DNA of 64,000 nucleotides from an uncultured Apibacter sp. (GTDB lineage: Bacteria > Bacteroidota > Bacteroidia > Flavobacteriales > Weeksellaceae). Position 1 is the first letter of the stretch. Each line of letters starts with the position of its first letter. Under the pieces are notes generated by a model. The model searched no databases. It was not told the DNA's origin and worked only from the letters and a program-made list of their open reading frames with translations. The position numbers and the translations under genes were made by a program. The stretch lies in contig CALYQD010000001.1 of assembly GCA_945280365.1 (NCBI GenBank), positions 62,001 to 126,000 of the forward strand, written 5' to 3'. Shown here piece by piece: positions 1 to 8,717 of this stretch.

Positions 1-1
1 G

Positions 2-1657
2 AATCTTTCTAATAAAGGAACAAACTATAATCAAATAGTCAAAAATAATTCCATATTAGTAGCCAGTTCTTATAATACTCTTTATAAAAGTGAAGACGAA
101 GGTTTATCTTGGGAAAATCAAGGAAATTATCCTAATTTAAATGATATTGTTTCCATTGACAATTCCATTTTATTAGTACAAAAGAATAAAATGGTTTTAC
201 TAGATAATACTCTTAACGTTTTAAAATTTAAAGAATTTTCAGATAATTTAAATACAGGTTTTTATTCTCATGATATTTTTTATGGAGGAACTCAATCAAA
301 AGGTCTTTATCTAGATTCCACTTATCTAGTACCGGATGGTCCTTTTAATAATCGTTCATATTCTCTGACGATTTTTGATAATCAATTATGGGTTGCCCCC
401 GGTGGAAGAAATCTTGTTAATAATTTTCAGTCTAGCGCTAACACTTATGGCTTTTACCATTTTAATGGACAAAAATGGAATCATATCGATTACGAAAGCC
501 TTAATAAGGAAAGGTATATCATGAAGGTAATCCCAAATAGCAATAATGCTAATGAAGTTTTCATCCTTTCTTATGAAAACGGCTTATTAAAAATGGTAGA
601 TAATAAGTTGCAAGCAATATACAATCATACCAATTCTTCAATTAAACAAAATGAACGTCTTGTTGGCGGTGGTTTTGATAGTAATGGTAATTTAATTGTT
701 GTACAAACTTGGTCTGCCGAAACCAATAACGGAGTTAATAATGCTATTAATATAAAAACACCAACTGATGAATTCAAATATTTAAGCCTCTTGCCTAAAA
801 GAATCAACCAAACCGGAGGAGCTATGGATCCTTATATTGATTCTCAAGGATATGTATGGGTACCTTCTCCAAGAAATAATGGGCTTGTAGTATATAATTA
901 TAATCGTACTCCGCTAAATACTTATGACGACAAAATTTATTTAATCAATTCGGATAAAAATTCTGGAAGTTTACCTTCCAATAATGTTATGTGTGCGACC
1001 TTAGATAAATCGGGTACTGCTTGGATTGGTACCGATAGCGGTCTACGTATATTACGAAACCCTTATCAGGCATTAGAATCCGGGATTTACAATACAGAAA
1101 GAATTGTAATTTCTCAAAATGGTTTAGGAGAAGAAGTTTTACGTGAAACCAAAATTAATGTTATTAGAACAGATGGTGCTGATAGAAAATGGATAGGCAC
1201 TAATAGTTCTGGCGTTTTCTATTTATCGGAAGATGGAACAACTCTTTTAAATAAATTTACGGAAGAAAATTCACCATTACCTTCAAACCTGATAACAGAT
1301 ATACAAATTGATCAATCAGGCGAAGTTTATTTTGTTACTCCTTCCGGCATAGTCTCTTATAGAGGTGATATTATTGATTCAGGCGATGAATTTGGAAATG
1401 TGGTTGCCTATCCTAATCCTGTTAGACCTGGTTATACAGGAAATATAACTATTCGAGGATTAGCTCATGACGCTTATGTTAAGATTACTGATGTGTCAGG
1501 CAACCTTGTATATGAAACCAGGGCCCCAGGTGGTGTTGCTATTTGGAATGGAAACAATTTTAAAGGTAAACCGGTGGCTTCAGGGGTATATTTAGTTTTA
1601 ATGAGCAATTCTGAGGGGAAAAAACATGCAACTACTAAAATTGCAATTATCAGATAA
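2..1657 (+). CDS. porZ: PorZ-like type IX secretion protein (5' partial)
   Basis: The reading frame is open from base 2 without an initiation site of its own, so the gene begins outside the window; the ATG at 191 is internal. The visible 551 codons are a beta-propeller protein: repeated segments of the type seen in two-component-regulator propellers (GTAWIGTDSGLRIL, RKWIGTNSSGVFYLSEDG) followed by a C-terminal beta-sandwich beginning near VVAYPNPVRPGY and ending in TTKIAIIR. That architecture, and the position directly before recO, fit PorZ, a component of the type IX secretion attachment complex on the cell surface that in Porphyromonas recognises anionic LPS. Family knowledge gives the function; the N-terminal signal peptide cannot be seen. 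An alternative is a generic T9SS-sorted propeller protein. The recO start lies 9 bp after the stop. Confidence 0.75.
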   Translation, partial: NLSNKGTNYNQIVKNNSILVASSYNTLYKSEDEGLSWENQGNYPNLNDIVSIDNSILLVQKNKMVLLDNTLNVLKFKEFSDNLNTGFYSHDIFYGGTQSKGLYLDSTYLVPDGPFNNRSYSLTIFDNQLWVAPGGRNLVNNFQSSANTYGFYHFNGQKWNHIDYESLNKERYIMKVIPNSNNANEVFILSYENGLLKMVDNKLQAIYNHTNSSIKQNERLVGGGFDSNGNLIVVQTWSAETNNGVNNAINIKTPTDEFKYLSLLPKRINQTGGAMDPYIDSQGYVWVPSPRNNGLVVYNYNRTPLNTYDDKIYLINSDKNSGSLPSNNVMCATLDKSGTAWIGTDSGLRILRNPYQALESGIYNTERIVISQNGLGEEVLRETKINVIRTDGADRKWIGTNSSGVFYLSEDGTTLLNKFTEENSPLPSNLITDIQIDQSGEVYFVTPSGIVSYRGDIIDSGDEFGNVVAYPNPVRPGYTGNITIRGLAHDAYVKITDVSGNLVYETRAPGGVAIWNGNNFKGKPVASGVYLVLMSNSEGKKHATTKIAIIR

Positions 1658-1666
1658 GGTCGAATA

Positions 1667-2377
1667 ATGATTGAATCCACTAAAGCAATTGTTTTATCTT
1701 TTTTAAAATATGGAGATTCTTCCCTCATTATTAAGTGCTATACTGAAAAATTCGGGTTTAAGAGTTTTATCTTAAAAAATTCTTTTTCGAAGAAATACAA
1801 AAAAAGTCATTTTATCTTTTTATTTAATGAAATCGAGCTTGTCTTCTATTCTAAAAAAAATAATTCTTTAGAACTAATTAAAGAAATTCATCAAGGTCAT
1901 ATTTTCAATACTATTCATACAAATATTATTAAATCATCAATCATAACTTTTATTGGAGAAATAGTAAATCAAACTCTTAAAAATGAAGAAACACCAGACT
2001 TATCATTATATGGCTTCATAAAAAAAAGTTTAATTGATTTGGATTCTAAAGACAATTATTTTTCTGATTTTCATTTATATTTTTTACTTCATTTTTCTAA
2101 ATATATTGGCTTTTATCCTTTAGAAAATGATTCTGAATTCCCATATTTTATCATTAAAGAGGGAGTATTCTCTTTAAAAGCTAATCCTGTTACTATGGAA
2201 GAAAATGCATACTTATGGAAATTATTGCTTAGGTATGAATTTAAATCTTCTAAAAATTGCTTTAATATATCTCAACGTAAACAGATGCTTACTGAAATTA
2301 TAACTTATTTTGAAACACATTTGTCTAATTTTAAGAAACCAATTTCTTTGGATATATTAAAGCTCCTTTTTGATTAA
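1667..2377 (+). CDS. recO: DNA repair protein RecO
   Basis: A 236-residue RecO. The N-terminal OB-fold begins with the family pattern ending in SFLKYGDSSLIIKCYTEKFG and continues into a lysine-rich strand, followed by an alpha-helical domain. RecO loads RecA on SSB-coated single strands together with RecR in the RecF pathway of gap repair. The start is the ATG 9 bp after the porZ stop, so the two are probably cotranscribed. The zinc-binding cysteines found in many RecO C-terminal domains are absent, as is common in Bacteroidota. The gene ends 13 bp from the convergent mnmA stop. Confidence 0.88.
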   Translation: MIESTKAIVLSFLKYGDSSLIIKCYTEKFGFKSFILKNSFSKKYKKSHFIFLFNEIELVFYSKKNNSLELIKEIHQGHIFNTIHTNIIKSSIITFIGEIVNQTLKNEETPDLSLYGFIKKSLIDLDSKDNYFSDFHLYFLLHFSKYIGFYPLENDSEFPYFIIKEGVFSLKANPVTMEENAYLWKLLLRYEFKSSKNCFNISQRKQMLTEIITYFETHLSNFKKPISLDILKLLFD

Positions 2378-2390
2378 AAAAACTAACTAA

Positions 2391-3575
2391 TTACGAGATA
2401 ACCCCACTTCCAATTAGTTCATCATCTGTATACCATGCAGCAAATTGCCCTCTAGTTATTGCCGATTGCAAATTTTCAAATTCTATGAATATTCCTTCTT
2501 CGTATTGATAAAGCACTGCATTTTGTAGAGCTTGTCTATATCTTATCCGCACTTTTACTTGCATCTGACCTCCCATTTTCAACTTTAAATCTTCTCTAAT
2601 CCAATGCACTTCCTTTTGCGAAATGAATAAGGCTTTTCTTAGTAATCCAGGATGATTTTTACCTTCTCCTACATAAATCACATTATTAGACACATCGGTA
2701 TCGATAACAAAGCAGGGTTCTATATGTCCCCCAATGCCCAATCCTTTTCTTTGTCCAATCGTAAAATAATGTGCTCCGGAATGTTCTCCGATAACTTTAC
2801 CATCTTCTTCTGTGTATTGTTGAGGAGTAGATAAATAAATTAATTCCTCTTTTTTAGATGTGAATAATCTTTCTTCCTTTTCATATTTATGACTATCAGA
2901 AAATATTTCAACTAATTTCCCCTTCTTAGGTTTCAATTTCTGTTGTAAAAAATCCGGCAATCTAATTTTTCCGATAAAGCATAAGCCTTGCGAATCCTTT
3001 TTATTTGCAGTTATTAAACCAGCTTTTGAGGCAATTTGTCTTACTTCAGGTTTGGTTAAATTCCCTATGGGAAATAATGCTTTTGACAACTGATATTGAT
3101 TAAGTTGACATAAAAAATAAGATTGATCTTTATTTTGATAAATCCCGGCTAATAGTTTATAAATGGTCTGGTCTTTTTCCATAAAGGAATTTACCCTGGC
3201 ATAATGTCCGGTTGCTACTTTATCTGCGCCTAATGATAAAGCTGTTTCAAGAAAAATATCAAACTTAATTTCTCTGTTACATAAAACATCAGGGTTAGGT
3301 GTTCGTCCTGATTCGTATTCATGAAACATATAATCGACAATCCTTTCTTTATAAATATCAGAAAGATCTATAACTTGATAAGGGATATTTAGCTTTTGAG
3401 CTATTAATAATGCATCATTACTATCTTCTACCCATGGACATTCATCTTCTAACGTAAATTCTGAATCATTCCAATTTTTCATGAAAAGACCAATAACTTC
3501 ATGGCCTTGTTGCTGTAAAAGATATGCAGCTACGCTTGAATCTACTCCTCCTGAAAGGCCTACTACTACTTTCAT
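2391..3575 (-). CDS. mnmA: tRNA-specific 2-thiouridylase MnmA
   Basis: A 394-residue PP-loop ATPase that thiolates C2 of uridine 34 in tRNA-Lys, -Glu and -Gln. The ATP-binding PP-loop SGGVDSS is at residues 8-14. The two cysteines needed for persulfide transfer are visible: C99 in [12 protein letters not shown] and C199 in [10 protein letters not shown]. The [10 protein letters not shown] stretch of the central domain and a C-terminal beta-barrel follow. Length is normal for the family. It is transcribed toward recO and starts just beyond the terminator that closes the yajC operon, so it probably has its own promoter or receives read-through. Confidence 0.95.
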   Translation of the reverse strand: MKVVVGLSGGVDSSVAAYLLQQQGHEVIGLFMKNWNDSEFTLEDECPWVEDSNDALLIAQKLNIPYQVIDLSDIYKERIVDYMFHEYESGRTPNPDVLCNREIKFDIFLETALSLGADKVATGHYARVNSFMEKDQTIYKLLAGIYQNKDQSYFLCQLNQYQLSKALFPIGNLTKPEVRQIASKAGLITANKKDSQGLCFIGKIRLPDFLQQKLKPKKGKLVEIFSDSHKYEKEERLFTSKKEELIYLSTPQQYTEEDGKVIGEHSGAHYFTIGQRKGLGIGGHIEPCFVIDTDVSNNVIYVGEGKNHPGLLRKALFISQKEVHWIREDLKLKMGGQMQVKVRIRYRQALQNAVLYQYEEGIFIEFENLQSAITRGQFAAWYTDDELIGSGVIS

Positions 3576-3590
3576 ATTTATCTAATTAAA

Positions 3591-3623
3591 AAAGCATATT
3601 CTATTGTATATAGAATATGCTTT
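3591..3623 (-). terminator. intrinsic terminator after yajC
   Basis: A 13-bp perfect inverted repeat, AAAGCATATTCTA (3591-3603) and TAGAATATGCTTT (3611-3623), with a 7-nt loop. On the minus strand it is followed by a T run. It closes the nusB-DUF1573-yajC transcript upstream of mnmA. Confidence 0.8.
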
Positions 3624-3643
3624 ACAGTATTTAACTATAATTT

Positions 3644-3970
3644 TTACTTCTTAGCAGGTACATTTTCCGGATATCTAGCCATAGATAATTCACGTGATAT
3701 TGCAGATTTTTCAATTTTAATTTTTCCGGCCATAGTTTCGATAATTAGCCCGTCATCCATTATTTCCGCTATTTTTCCATGAATACCGGAAGTAGTTACA
3801 ATTCTTGTGCCTTTAGAAATATCATCTTGGAAATTTTTTTCTTGTTTTTGCCTTTTTGTCTGAGGCCTAATAAAAAAGAAATAAAATACTACAAATAGAA
3901 GAACCAGGGGAAGGAAAGCTCCTGCTTGCTCCATAAATCCTCCTTTTGCTTGTAAAATTATTGTCAACAT
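3644..3970 (-). CDS. yajC: Sec translocon accessory subunit YajC
   Basis: A 108-residue protein with a single N-terminal membrane segment (roughly residues 17-33, LVLLFVVFYFFF) directly followed by the conserved IRPQTKRQK and the soluble domain with GTRIVTTSGIHGKI, the family signature. YajC associates with SecDF-YidC at the inner membrane. The start MLTIILQAKGG is preferred over the internal Met13 because Bacteroidota homologues carry the same short LQA-containing lead. It ends a minus-strand run with nusB and a DUF1573 lipoprotein, 13 bp after the latter; secG lies in the same block, so two translocon subunits are encoded close together. Confidence 0.93.
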   Translation of the reverse strand: MLTIILQAKGGFMEQAGAFLPLVLLFVVFYFFFIRPQTKRQKQEKNFQDDISKGTRIVTTSGIHGKIAEIMDDGLIIETMAGKIKIEKSAISRELSMARYPENVPAKK

Positions 3971-3983
3971 AGTATAATTTATT

Positions 3984-4436
3984 TTAATTTACTTTTGCTT
4001 TAAATTTGATAATCTTAGTTTCAAAATTACCTGATACGGCAACAGTTTTAAATACTTCGTCTTTAAAATTTGAAGAATCAAATGTTACTGTTACTTCTCC
4101 TTTTTTACCTGGGTATACAGGTTCCGTGGTATATTTGGGAGTAGTGCATCCACAAGATGGCCTTACTTCTGAAATTAATAGTGGCCGTTTTCCAATATTT
4201 GTAAATTTAAAAACATGGGTAACAACTTCTCCTTTTTTAATCTCTTTAAAATCATAGTAATCTTCAGTAAATTGAATTACCGATTCTTCTGTAATTTTGG
4301 GAATACTCTGCGCAACTTTTTTATCCGGATGGTCTTGTATATGATTTTCTTCCTGTCTTAAAGGCTTATCTTCTTTTTTGCAACCTATTACACATAATAG
4401 ACCGACCATAATAAATAATATTACTGATTTTTTCAT
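3984..4436 (-). CDS. DUF1573 domain lipoprotein
   Basis: A 150-residue predicted lipoprotein. A signal peptide with lipobox VIGC places the acylated cysteine at residue 19, followed by a charged linker. The rest is one DUF1573 immunoglobulin-like beta-sandwich, recognisable by FKFTNIGKRPLLISEVRPSCGCTTP and YPGKKGEVTVTFDSS. The function of DUF1573 is unknown; the domain is very common in Bacteroidota periplasmic or surface proteins. It sits 13 bp before both neighbours, nusB upstream and yajC downstream, suggesting one transcript. Confidence 0.85.
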   Translation of the reverse strand: MKKSVILFIMVGLLCVIGCKKEDKPLRQEENHIQDHPDKKVAQSIPKITEESVIQFTEDYYDFKEIKKGEVVTHVFKFTNIGKRPLLISEVRPSCGCTTPKYTTEPVYPGKKGEVTVTFDSSNFKDEVFKTVAVSGNFETKIIKFKAKVN

Positions 4437-4449
4437 ATAATCGGTTTGT

Positions 4450-5355
4450 TTAAACTTTATTCATATCTCTTGCATATCTATCTAAAATACCATTAATGAA
4501 TACATTACTTTTTGCACTTGAATAAACCTTTGCCAATTCAATACATTCATTAATTACCACTTTAGCAGGAACTTGAGGGAAATAATTAAGCTCTGTAAAC
4601 CCCATCGCTAAAATTATTTTATCTATCTCAGCAATTCTATCTAATTCCCAATTATTTGATCTTTGCTCTATCAGTTTTAAACTTTCCGGATAATGTTTAA
4701 CAGTAGTTCTAAAAAGATTTTTTGCAAATAAAGACCCTTCATCCGATTTTAAAACTTGTATTAATGTATCGAATGGAGCTCCTTCTTCTATTGATTTTAT
4801 AGTTTTCAATGTCATATTATTAGCAATATGAACATCATCTGCCCAAGAAAGTTTAAGCTCCTCAAACCATTCATACATTATATCATTATCGGCTATATGC
4901 TTCAGAAATAATTTAAGCAATATTCTTTTTTCAGATTCAAAATCTGTCTCATTACTTTGCATATATTCCAGATAACTTCTGGAAGTTTGGAATTTTTTAA
5001 AAATGAGAGCCGGATAATTGTTATTTAAATGCCAGGATAATTCTAAATGTTTGTCTGAATACTCTTTTCTTGCTTTATTTTTTTCTAATAAATCGAATAT
5101 CTTATTATTAACAAACTTAAGATTTGGGTTTTTCTCATCCTCTGTTGCAAAGAGTTTTTGTTTTTTTCTTTCAATTACTTCAAGAGCATAATCTCTCACA
5201 GCCAATAACAGATTTAACTGATAAATATATAAATCATAAATCTCATCTATAGACTGAAACATTCTATTTTCAACATATTCTAACTCATTCCCACTTATAT
5301 TGTACGCATACAGAACCTGTAGAATTTTTTCTCTAATTTGCCTTCTTCCTAACAC
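4450..5355 (-). CDS. nusB: transcription antitermination factor NusB, long form
   Basis: A 301-residue NusB, about twice the length of the E. coli protein because of a long helical N-terminal and middle extension that is usual in Bacteroidota. The diagnostic C-terminal part is residues 230-300: LDRIAEIDKIILAMGFTEL, then VVINECIELAKVYSS and FINGILDRYARD. NusB with NusE (S10) binds boxA in rRNA leader transcripts. The start codon is GTG, giving MLGRRQIREKILQVLYAY, which matches the family N-terminus; no better ATG exists. It heads the run nusB, DUF1573 lipoprotein, yajC. Confidence 0.92.
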   Translation of the reverse strand: MLGRRQIREKILQVLYAYNISGNELEYVENRMFQSIDEIYDLYIYQLNLLLAVRDYALEVIERKKQKLFATEDEKNPNLKFVNNKIFDLLEKNKARKEYSDKHLELSWHLNNNYPALIFKKFQTSRSYLEYMQSNETDFESEKRILLKLFLKHIADNDIMYEWFEELKLSWADDVHIANNMTLKTIKSIEEGAPFDTLIQVLKSDEGSLFAKNLFRTTVKHYPESLKLIEQRSNNWELDRIAEIDKIILAMGFTELNYFPQVPAKVVINECIELAKVYSSAKSNVFINGILDRYARDMNKV

Positions 5356-5419
5356 AACGTTATTTTTTTAAGAACTTTGTTAATTACTATTTTTTAGTGT
5401 TAAAATTATTCTAACTATT

Positions 5420-5746
5420 TTACTTTTCGTTAGTTTTTGGCAAAGCCTGTTCTTGTTGAGTATTTGAAGACTGATTTGAGTTTTTGGTTGGAGATGATGT
5501 ATATACACTCGGTTTTGCTATCAATACTGATGCAAAAATTGACAATACAACTATAACCCCTCCTAATGTCCAGGTTGCCTTATCCATAAAATCATTTGTT
5601 TTTTGAACACCAAACATATGTGTTCCACTACCACCGAATGTCGAGCTTAAACCGCCTCCTTTTGGATTTTGCGACAAAACAACCAATATTAGCAAAACGC
5701 ACGCGATAATGATAAATATCATTATTATTCCATATACTGCTGTCAT
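5420..5746 (-). CDS. secG: preprotein translocase subunit SecG
   Basis: A 108-residue protein with two membrane segments (about residues 4-24 and 57-76) separated by the SecG signature loop LVVLSQNPKGGGLSSTFGGSG, then a polar Ser/Gln/Asn-rich tail. SecG is the small accessory subunit of the SecYEG channel. It starts 2 bp after the stop of the upstream TPR protein gene, so the two are translationally close. Confidence 0.93.
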   Translation of the reverse strand: MTAVYGIIMIFIIIACVLLILVVLSQNPKGGGLSSTFGGSGTHMFGVQKTNDFMDKATWTLGGVIVVLSIFASVLIAKPSVYTSSPTKNSNQSSNTQQEQALPKTNEK

Positions 5747-5747
5747 A

Positions 5748-6935
5748 TTATTTTGAATTTTTTATCTTTTTTATTTTTTTTATTTCTGAAGCAAAATAAC
5801 TACTTTTTTCTGGATATTTCAAACTTAATATCTTAAAAGCCGTTATTGCCGTATCATATTTACCTTGTTCAACATATAATTGAGCTAAAGTAATTGTCAT
5901 TAGATTTGCAATATCCTGTATTTCTTCCTTTTTAAACTCTATGCTTTTACTAGATTTAGAATCTTTCACAATCGGCCTTATCTTGGGATTACTCTCAATA
6001 AAATTTGAAATAATCGCATTTTGCCTATCTGTCTCATTACTTACTTTTTCAGATTCAGATTTTAAAGGAATTTTTTGCTTTGAAAGAGAAATCCATTGAT
6101 TAAAAGTTAATTTATCTAAACCTGAAATAATTTCTTCTTTTTCAATTTCAATAGTTTCTATTTTATCGAACTCATTTTCACTAGTCTCCTCTTTAATTAT
6201 TTTCTCGATATCTAAATCTCTTGATTTTTCAATTTTTTCTTCAAGGAAATCTTGCTCGGGCAAATAATTATTTTTTTGTTCTAATTTATATTCTTCTTCA
6301 TTTCCCTCATTATCCTTTTCAAGCTCAACTTGAGAATCTGATTTAAATAGATGTGAAATTCCTAATTTTTCAATATTAGTATATGTACAATCATTAAATA
6401 GTATACTATTTTCTTTTTTTAACTCATTATCCTCAGATAAAAGCGACTTAGTTTCGTAAATGTTCTGCACTGGCTCTAAATCTAATTTATTAAAACTATC
6501 ACTCAATAATTTTTCCGATATATTCTTTTCGTTAATCGTATCTTCGTACGTTGAATGTGTCTCAATTAATTCCCTAACCTTATCTTTCTCTTCCATACAT
6601 TCTTTAAACTCTATATTTTTAGAAATTATAACACCTTCAACTTGCTTTGTCTTATCTTTTTCTTCTTCTCTTTCGTCTATATTTACCTTTTTTACAATAT
6701 TTTTATTATTTTCTATATGTTTTTTTAATATTTCTCTATAAGCTGTATATATAGAAACCTTTTGTATATCCTGGTCTAACGGCTCTGATGTAAATATTTG
6801 TTTCCAAGTTAAATAAAGCAAATGAAATGATTGAGAAAAGGGATAAGTAGCTATTATATTTTCAATATAATATTTATCGGAAAATTTAAGATTTTCAGGA
6901 CTTTCTATTAATTGTACGATTCTACTAATATCCAT
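5748..6935 (-). CDS. charged, low-complexity protein with C-terminal TPR-like repeat
   Basis: A 395-residue protein with no catalytic motif I recognise. Residues 1-70 form a small helical segment; about 80-320 is extremely rich in Glu, Lys, Asp and Ser and is probably disordered or coiled-coil; the last 60 residues contain a tetratricopeptide-like pair, with TLAQLYVEQGKYDTAITAFKI as the clearest repeat. The gene sits between lptE (3 bp upstream) and secG (2 bp downstream), so it is embedded in an envelope/secretion operon. A scaffold role is inference only. Confidence 0.7.
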   Translation of the reverse strand: MDISRIVQLIESPENLKFSDKYYIENIIATYPFSQSFHLLYLTWKQIFTSEPLDQDIQKVSIYTAYREILKKHIENNKNIVKKVNIDEREEEKDKTKQVEGVIISKNIEFKECMEEKDKVRELIETHSTYEDTINEKNISEKLLSDSFNKLDLEPVQNIYETKSLLSEDNELKKENSILFNDCTYTNIEKLGISHLFKSDSQVELEKDNEGNEEEYKLEQKNNYLPEQDFLEEKIEKSRDLDIEKIIKEETSENEFDKIETIEIEKEEIISGLDKLTFNQWISLSKQKIPLKSESEKVSNETDRQNAIISNFIESNPKIRPIVKDSKSSKSIEFKKEEIQDIANLMTITLAQLYVEQGKYDTAITAFKILSLKYPEKSSYFASEIKKIKKIKNSK

Positions 6936-6938
6936 AAA

Positions 6939-7448
6939 TTACCAATCTGCTACTATTGCTAAAAATATTTGATCTATAATTCTTTGATTTATTTTCTGTG
7001 CTAAATCATCTTGAACATCAATCAATAATTCTTTACTTGAATAATCTTCATAATCTGAAAAAGTCTTATCAAAGCTCTTTTCCGGTTGTTTTTTATTTTC
7101 GTATCTTACAGAGACTGTAATTGTCAATCTATTTTGTGTTGCTTCATCTGAATTACTCTGAATATTTATAGGGCTTGTAGAAAAATTAGTTATTTCTCCT
7201 TCTAAAATTATATCAGGGTCTACATTTGTTTCTACGAGCTTCGTTCTTTGATTAAATCTATTTTGTAAAGCAGTAGTAAAGTCAACGCTTAAATTGGGGC
7301 TTTGATAGGCTGAATAATTCGGAAATGACTTTATTTCTATAGTTTTTATACTAGGATCTAAAGAAGATCCTGTAAATGAATAACATCCAGACAAAGATAT
7401 AAAAAAAATCCCTATTATAAATAATATGGTTTTATTCCTCAATATCAT
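6939..7448 (-). CDS. lptE: LPS assembly lipoprotein LptE
   Basis: A 169-residue lipoprotein with signal peptide and lipobox LSGC (acylated Cys near residue 22), followed by the LptE-family opening YSFTG and the pattern IKTIEIKSFPN. In Gram-negative bacteria LptE plugs the LptD barrel and helps insert LPS into the outer membrane. Bacteroidota LptE is short and divergent, so recognition rests on the lipoprotein start, the length, the fold-like pattern and conserved context. It overlaps the 3' end of the sigma-54 activator gene by 17 bp, indicating tight coexpression. Confidence 0.82.
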   Translation of the reverse strand: MILRNKTILFIIGIFFISLSGCYSFTGSSLDPSIKTIEIKSFPNYSAYQSPNLSVDFTTALQNRFNQRTKLVETNVDPDIILEGEITNFSTSPINIQSNSDEATQNRLTITVSVRYENKKQPEKSFDKTFSDYEDYSSKELLIDVQDDLAQKINQRIIDQIFLAIVADW

Positions 7449-8709
7449 ATTGTTTTATTTTTCTATATAAGGTTCTTTCTGAAATTCCAAGCTCTTTTGC
7501 TGCCAACTTACGCTTACCATTATATTTTTCTAATGCCTTTTTTATAAGTTCTTCTTCTTTCCTTTGTAAAGATAAAGATTCAGAATCATTAGATATGTCT
7601 TCATATTCATAATCATCCAAAACTTCATGATAATCATTAACATTTGAAGGAACGGCTGGTATAACCGATTTATCGTCATAATAGACAAGAGGATCACCAG
7701 ATTTAGGAATATCGTAATCTTTGTAAACCCTGTGAAAAAGATCTTGATCATTTGGATTCAACCTCAAATCTCCTTTATTTTTGATAAGATCCAATGTCAA
7801 CGCTTTTAAATCGTTGAGATCTTTTTTCATGTCAAACAAAAACTTATATAATATTTCTCTTTCGCTGGAAAAATCAGAATTATTTTCATTTTGCTTAGAG
7901 AAGTTAATCAAAGAGGTTGTTTCAGGGATGTCTTTCAAATACTCTTTAACTTTTTCTAGTGATAAACTTCTATTGGTTTCTATCACCGTAATTTGCTCTG
8001 TAAAATTTCTTAACTGACGAATATTTCCCGGCCAATAGTAATTTTGAACATAAGACATAGCCTCATCGGATAAAGTTACAAATGGCATTCTATATTTTTC
8101 TGAAAAATCAACTGAAAATTTTCTAAATAGTAAAGGTATATCATCTTTTCTTTCTCGTAAAGCAGGAATATCTATCTGAACCGTATTTAATCTATAATAT
8201 AAATCTTCTCTAAATCTTCCTTTTTTTATTGCATCCAACAGATTTACATTAGTTGCAGCTACAATTCTCACGTTCGTTTTCTGTATATTGGAAGAGCCTA
8301 CTTTCATAAACTCGCCACTTTCAAGCACTCTTAATAAGCGAACTTGAGTTTGCAATGGCAATTCTCCAACTTCATCTAAAAAAATTGTTCCTCCATCAGC
8401 TACTTCAAAATAACCTTTTCGTATTTTATCCGCACCTGTAAACGCTCCTTTTTCATGACCGAATAATTCGGAATCTATTGTCCCTTCCGGTATTGCCCCG
8501 CAGTTTACTGCAATATATTGTTTATGTTTTCTTGGCGATAGATTATGAATAATTTTTGGAATAAATTCTTTTCCAACTCCACTCTCTCCAATTACTAAAA
8601 CTGAAATGTCTGTAGGAGCAAGCTGCATAGCTTTTTCTAAAGCTCTGTTTAGCCCTACATTATTTCCTATTATTCCAAATCTTTGTTTTATTGCCTGTAA
8701 TGAATCCAT
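7432..8709 (-). CDS. sigma-54-dependent transcriptional activator without sensory domain
   Basis: From the start at 8709 this is 425 residues. The AAA+ domain starts almost immediately: Walker A GESGVGKE (residues 41-48), the sigma-54 contact loop GAFTGA (88-93) and Walker B GTIFLDEV (107-114). A charged linker follows, then a C-terminal Fis-type helix-turn-helix with RKLAAKELGISERTLYRKI. No receiver, GAF or PAS domain is present. A longer start at 8754 exists, but it would run into miaB and adds residues unlike the family; the ATG giving MDSLQAIKQRFGIIG is better. It lies 8 bp after the miaB stop and overlaps lptE, so it is cotranscribed with envelope genes. Targets cannot be read from the window. 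Confidence 0.9.
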   Translation of the reverse strand: MDSLQAIKQRFGIIGNNVGLNRALEKAMQLAPTDISVLVIGESGVGKEFIPKIIHNLSPRKHKQYIAVNCGAIPEGTIDSELFGHEKGAFTGADKIRKGYFEVADGGTIFLDEVGELPLQTQVRLLRVLESGEFMKVGSSNIQKTNVRIVAATNVNLLDAIKKGRFREDLYYRLNTVQIDIPALRERKDDIPLLFRKFSVDFSEKYRMPFVTLSDEAMSYVQNYYWPGNIRQLRNFTEQITVIETNRSLSLEKVKEYLKDIPETTSLINFSKQNENNSDFSSEREILYKFLFDMKKDLNDLKALTLDLIKNKGDLRLNPNDQDLFHRVYKDYDIPKSGDPLVYYDDKSVIPAVPSNVNDYHEVLDDYEYEDISNDSESLSLQRKEEELIKKALEKYNGKRKLAAKELGISERTLYRKIKQYDIEE

Positions 8710-8717
8710 ATTTTTTA

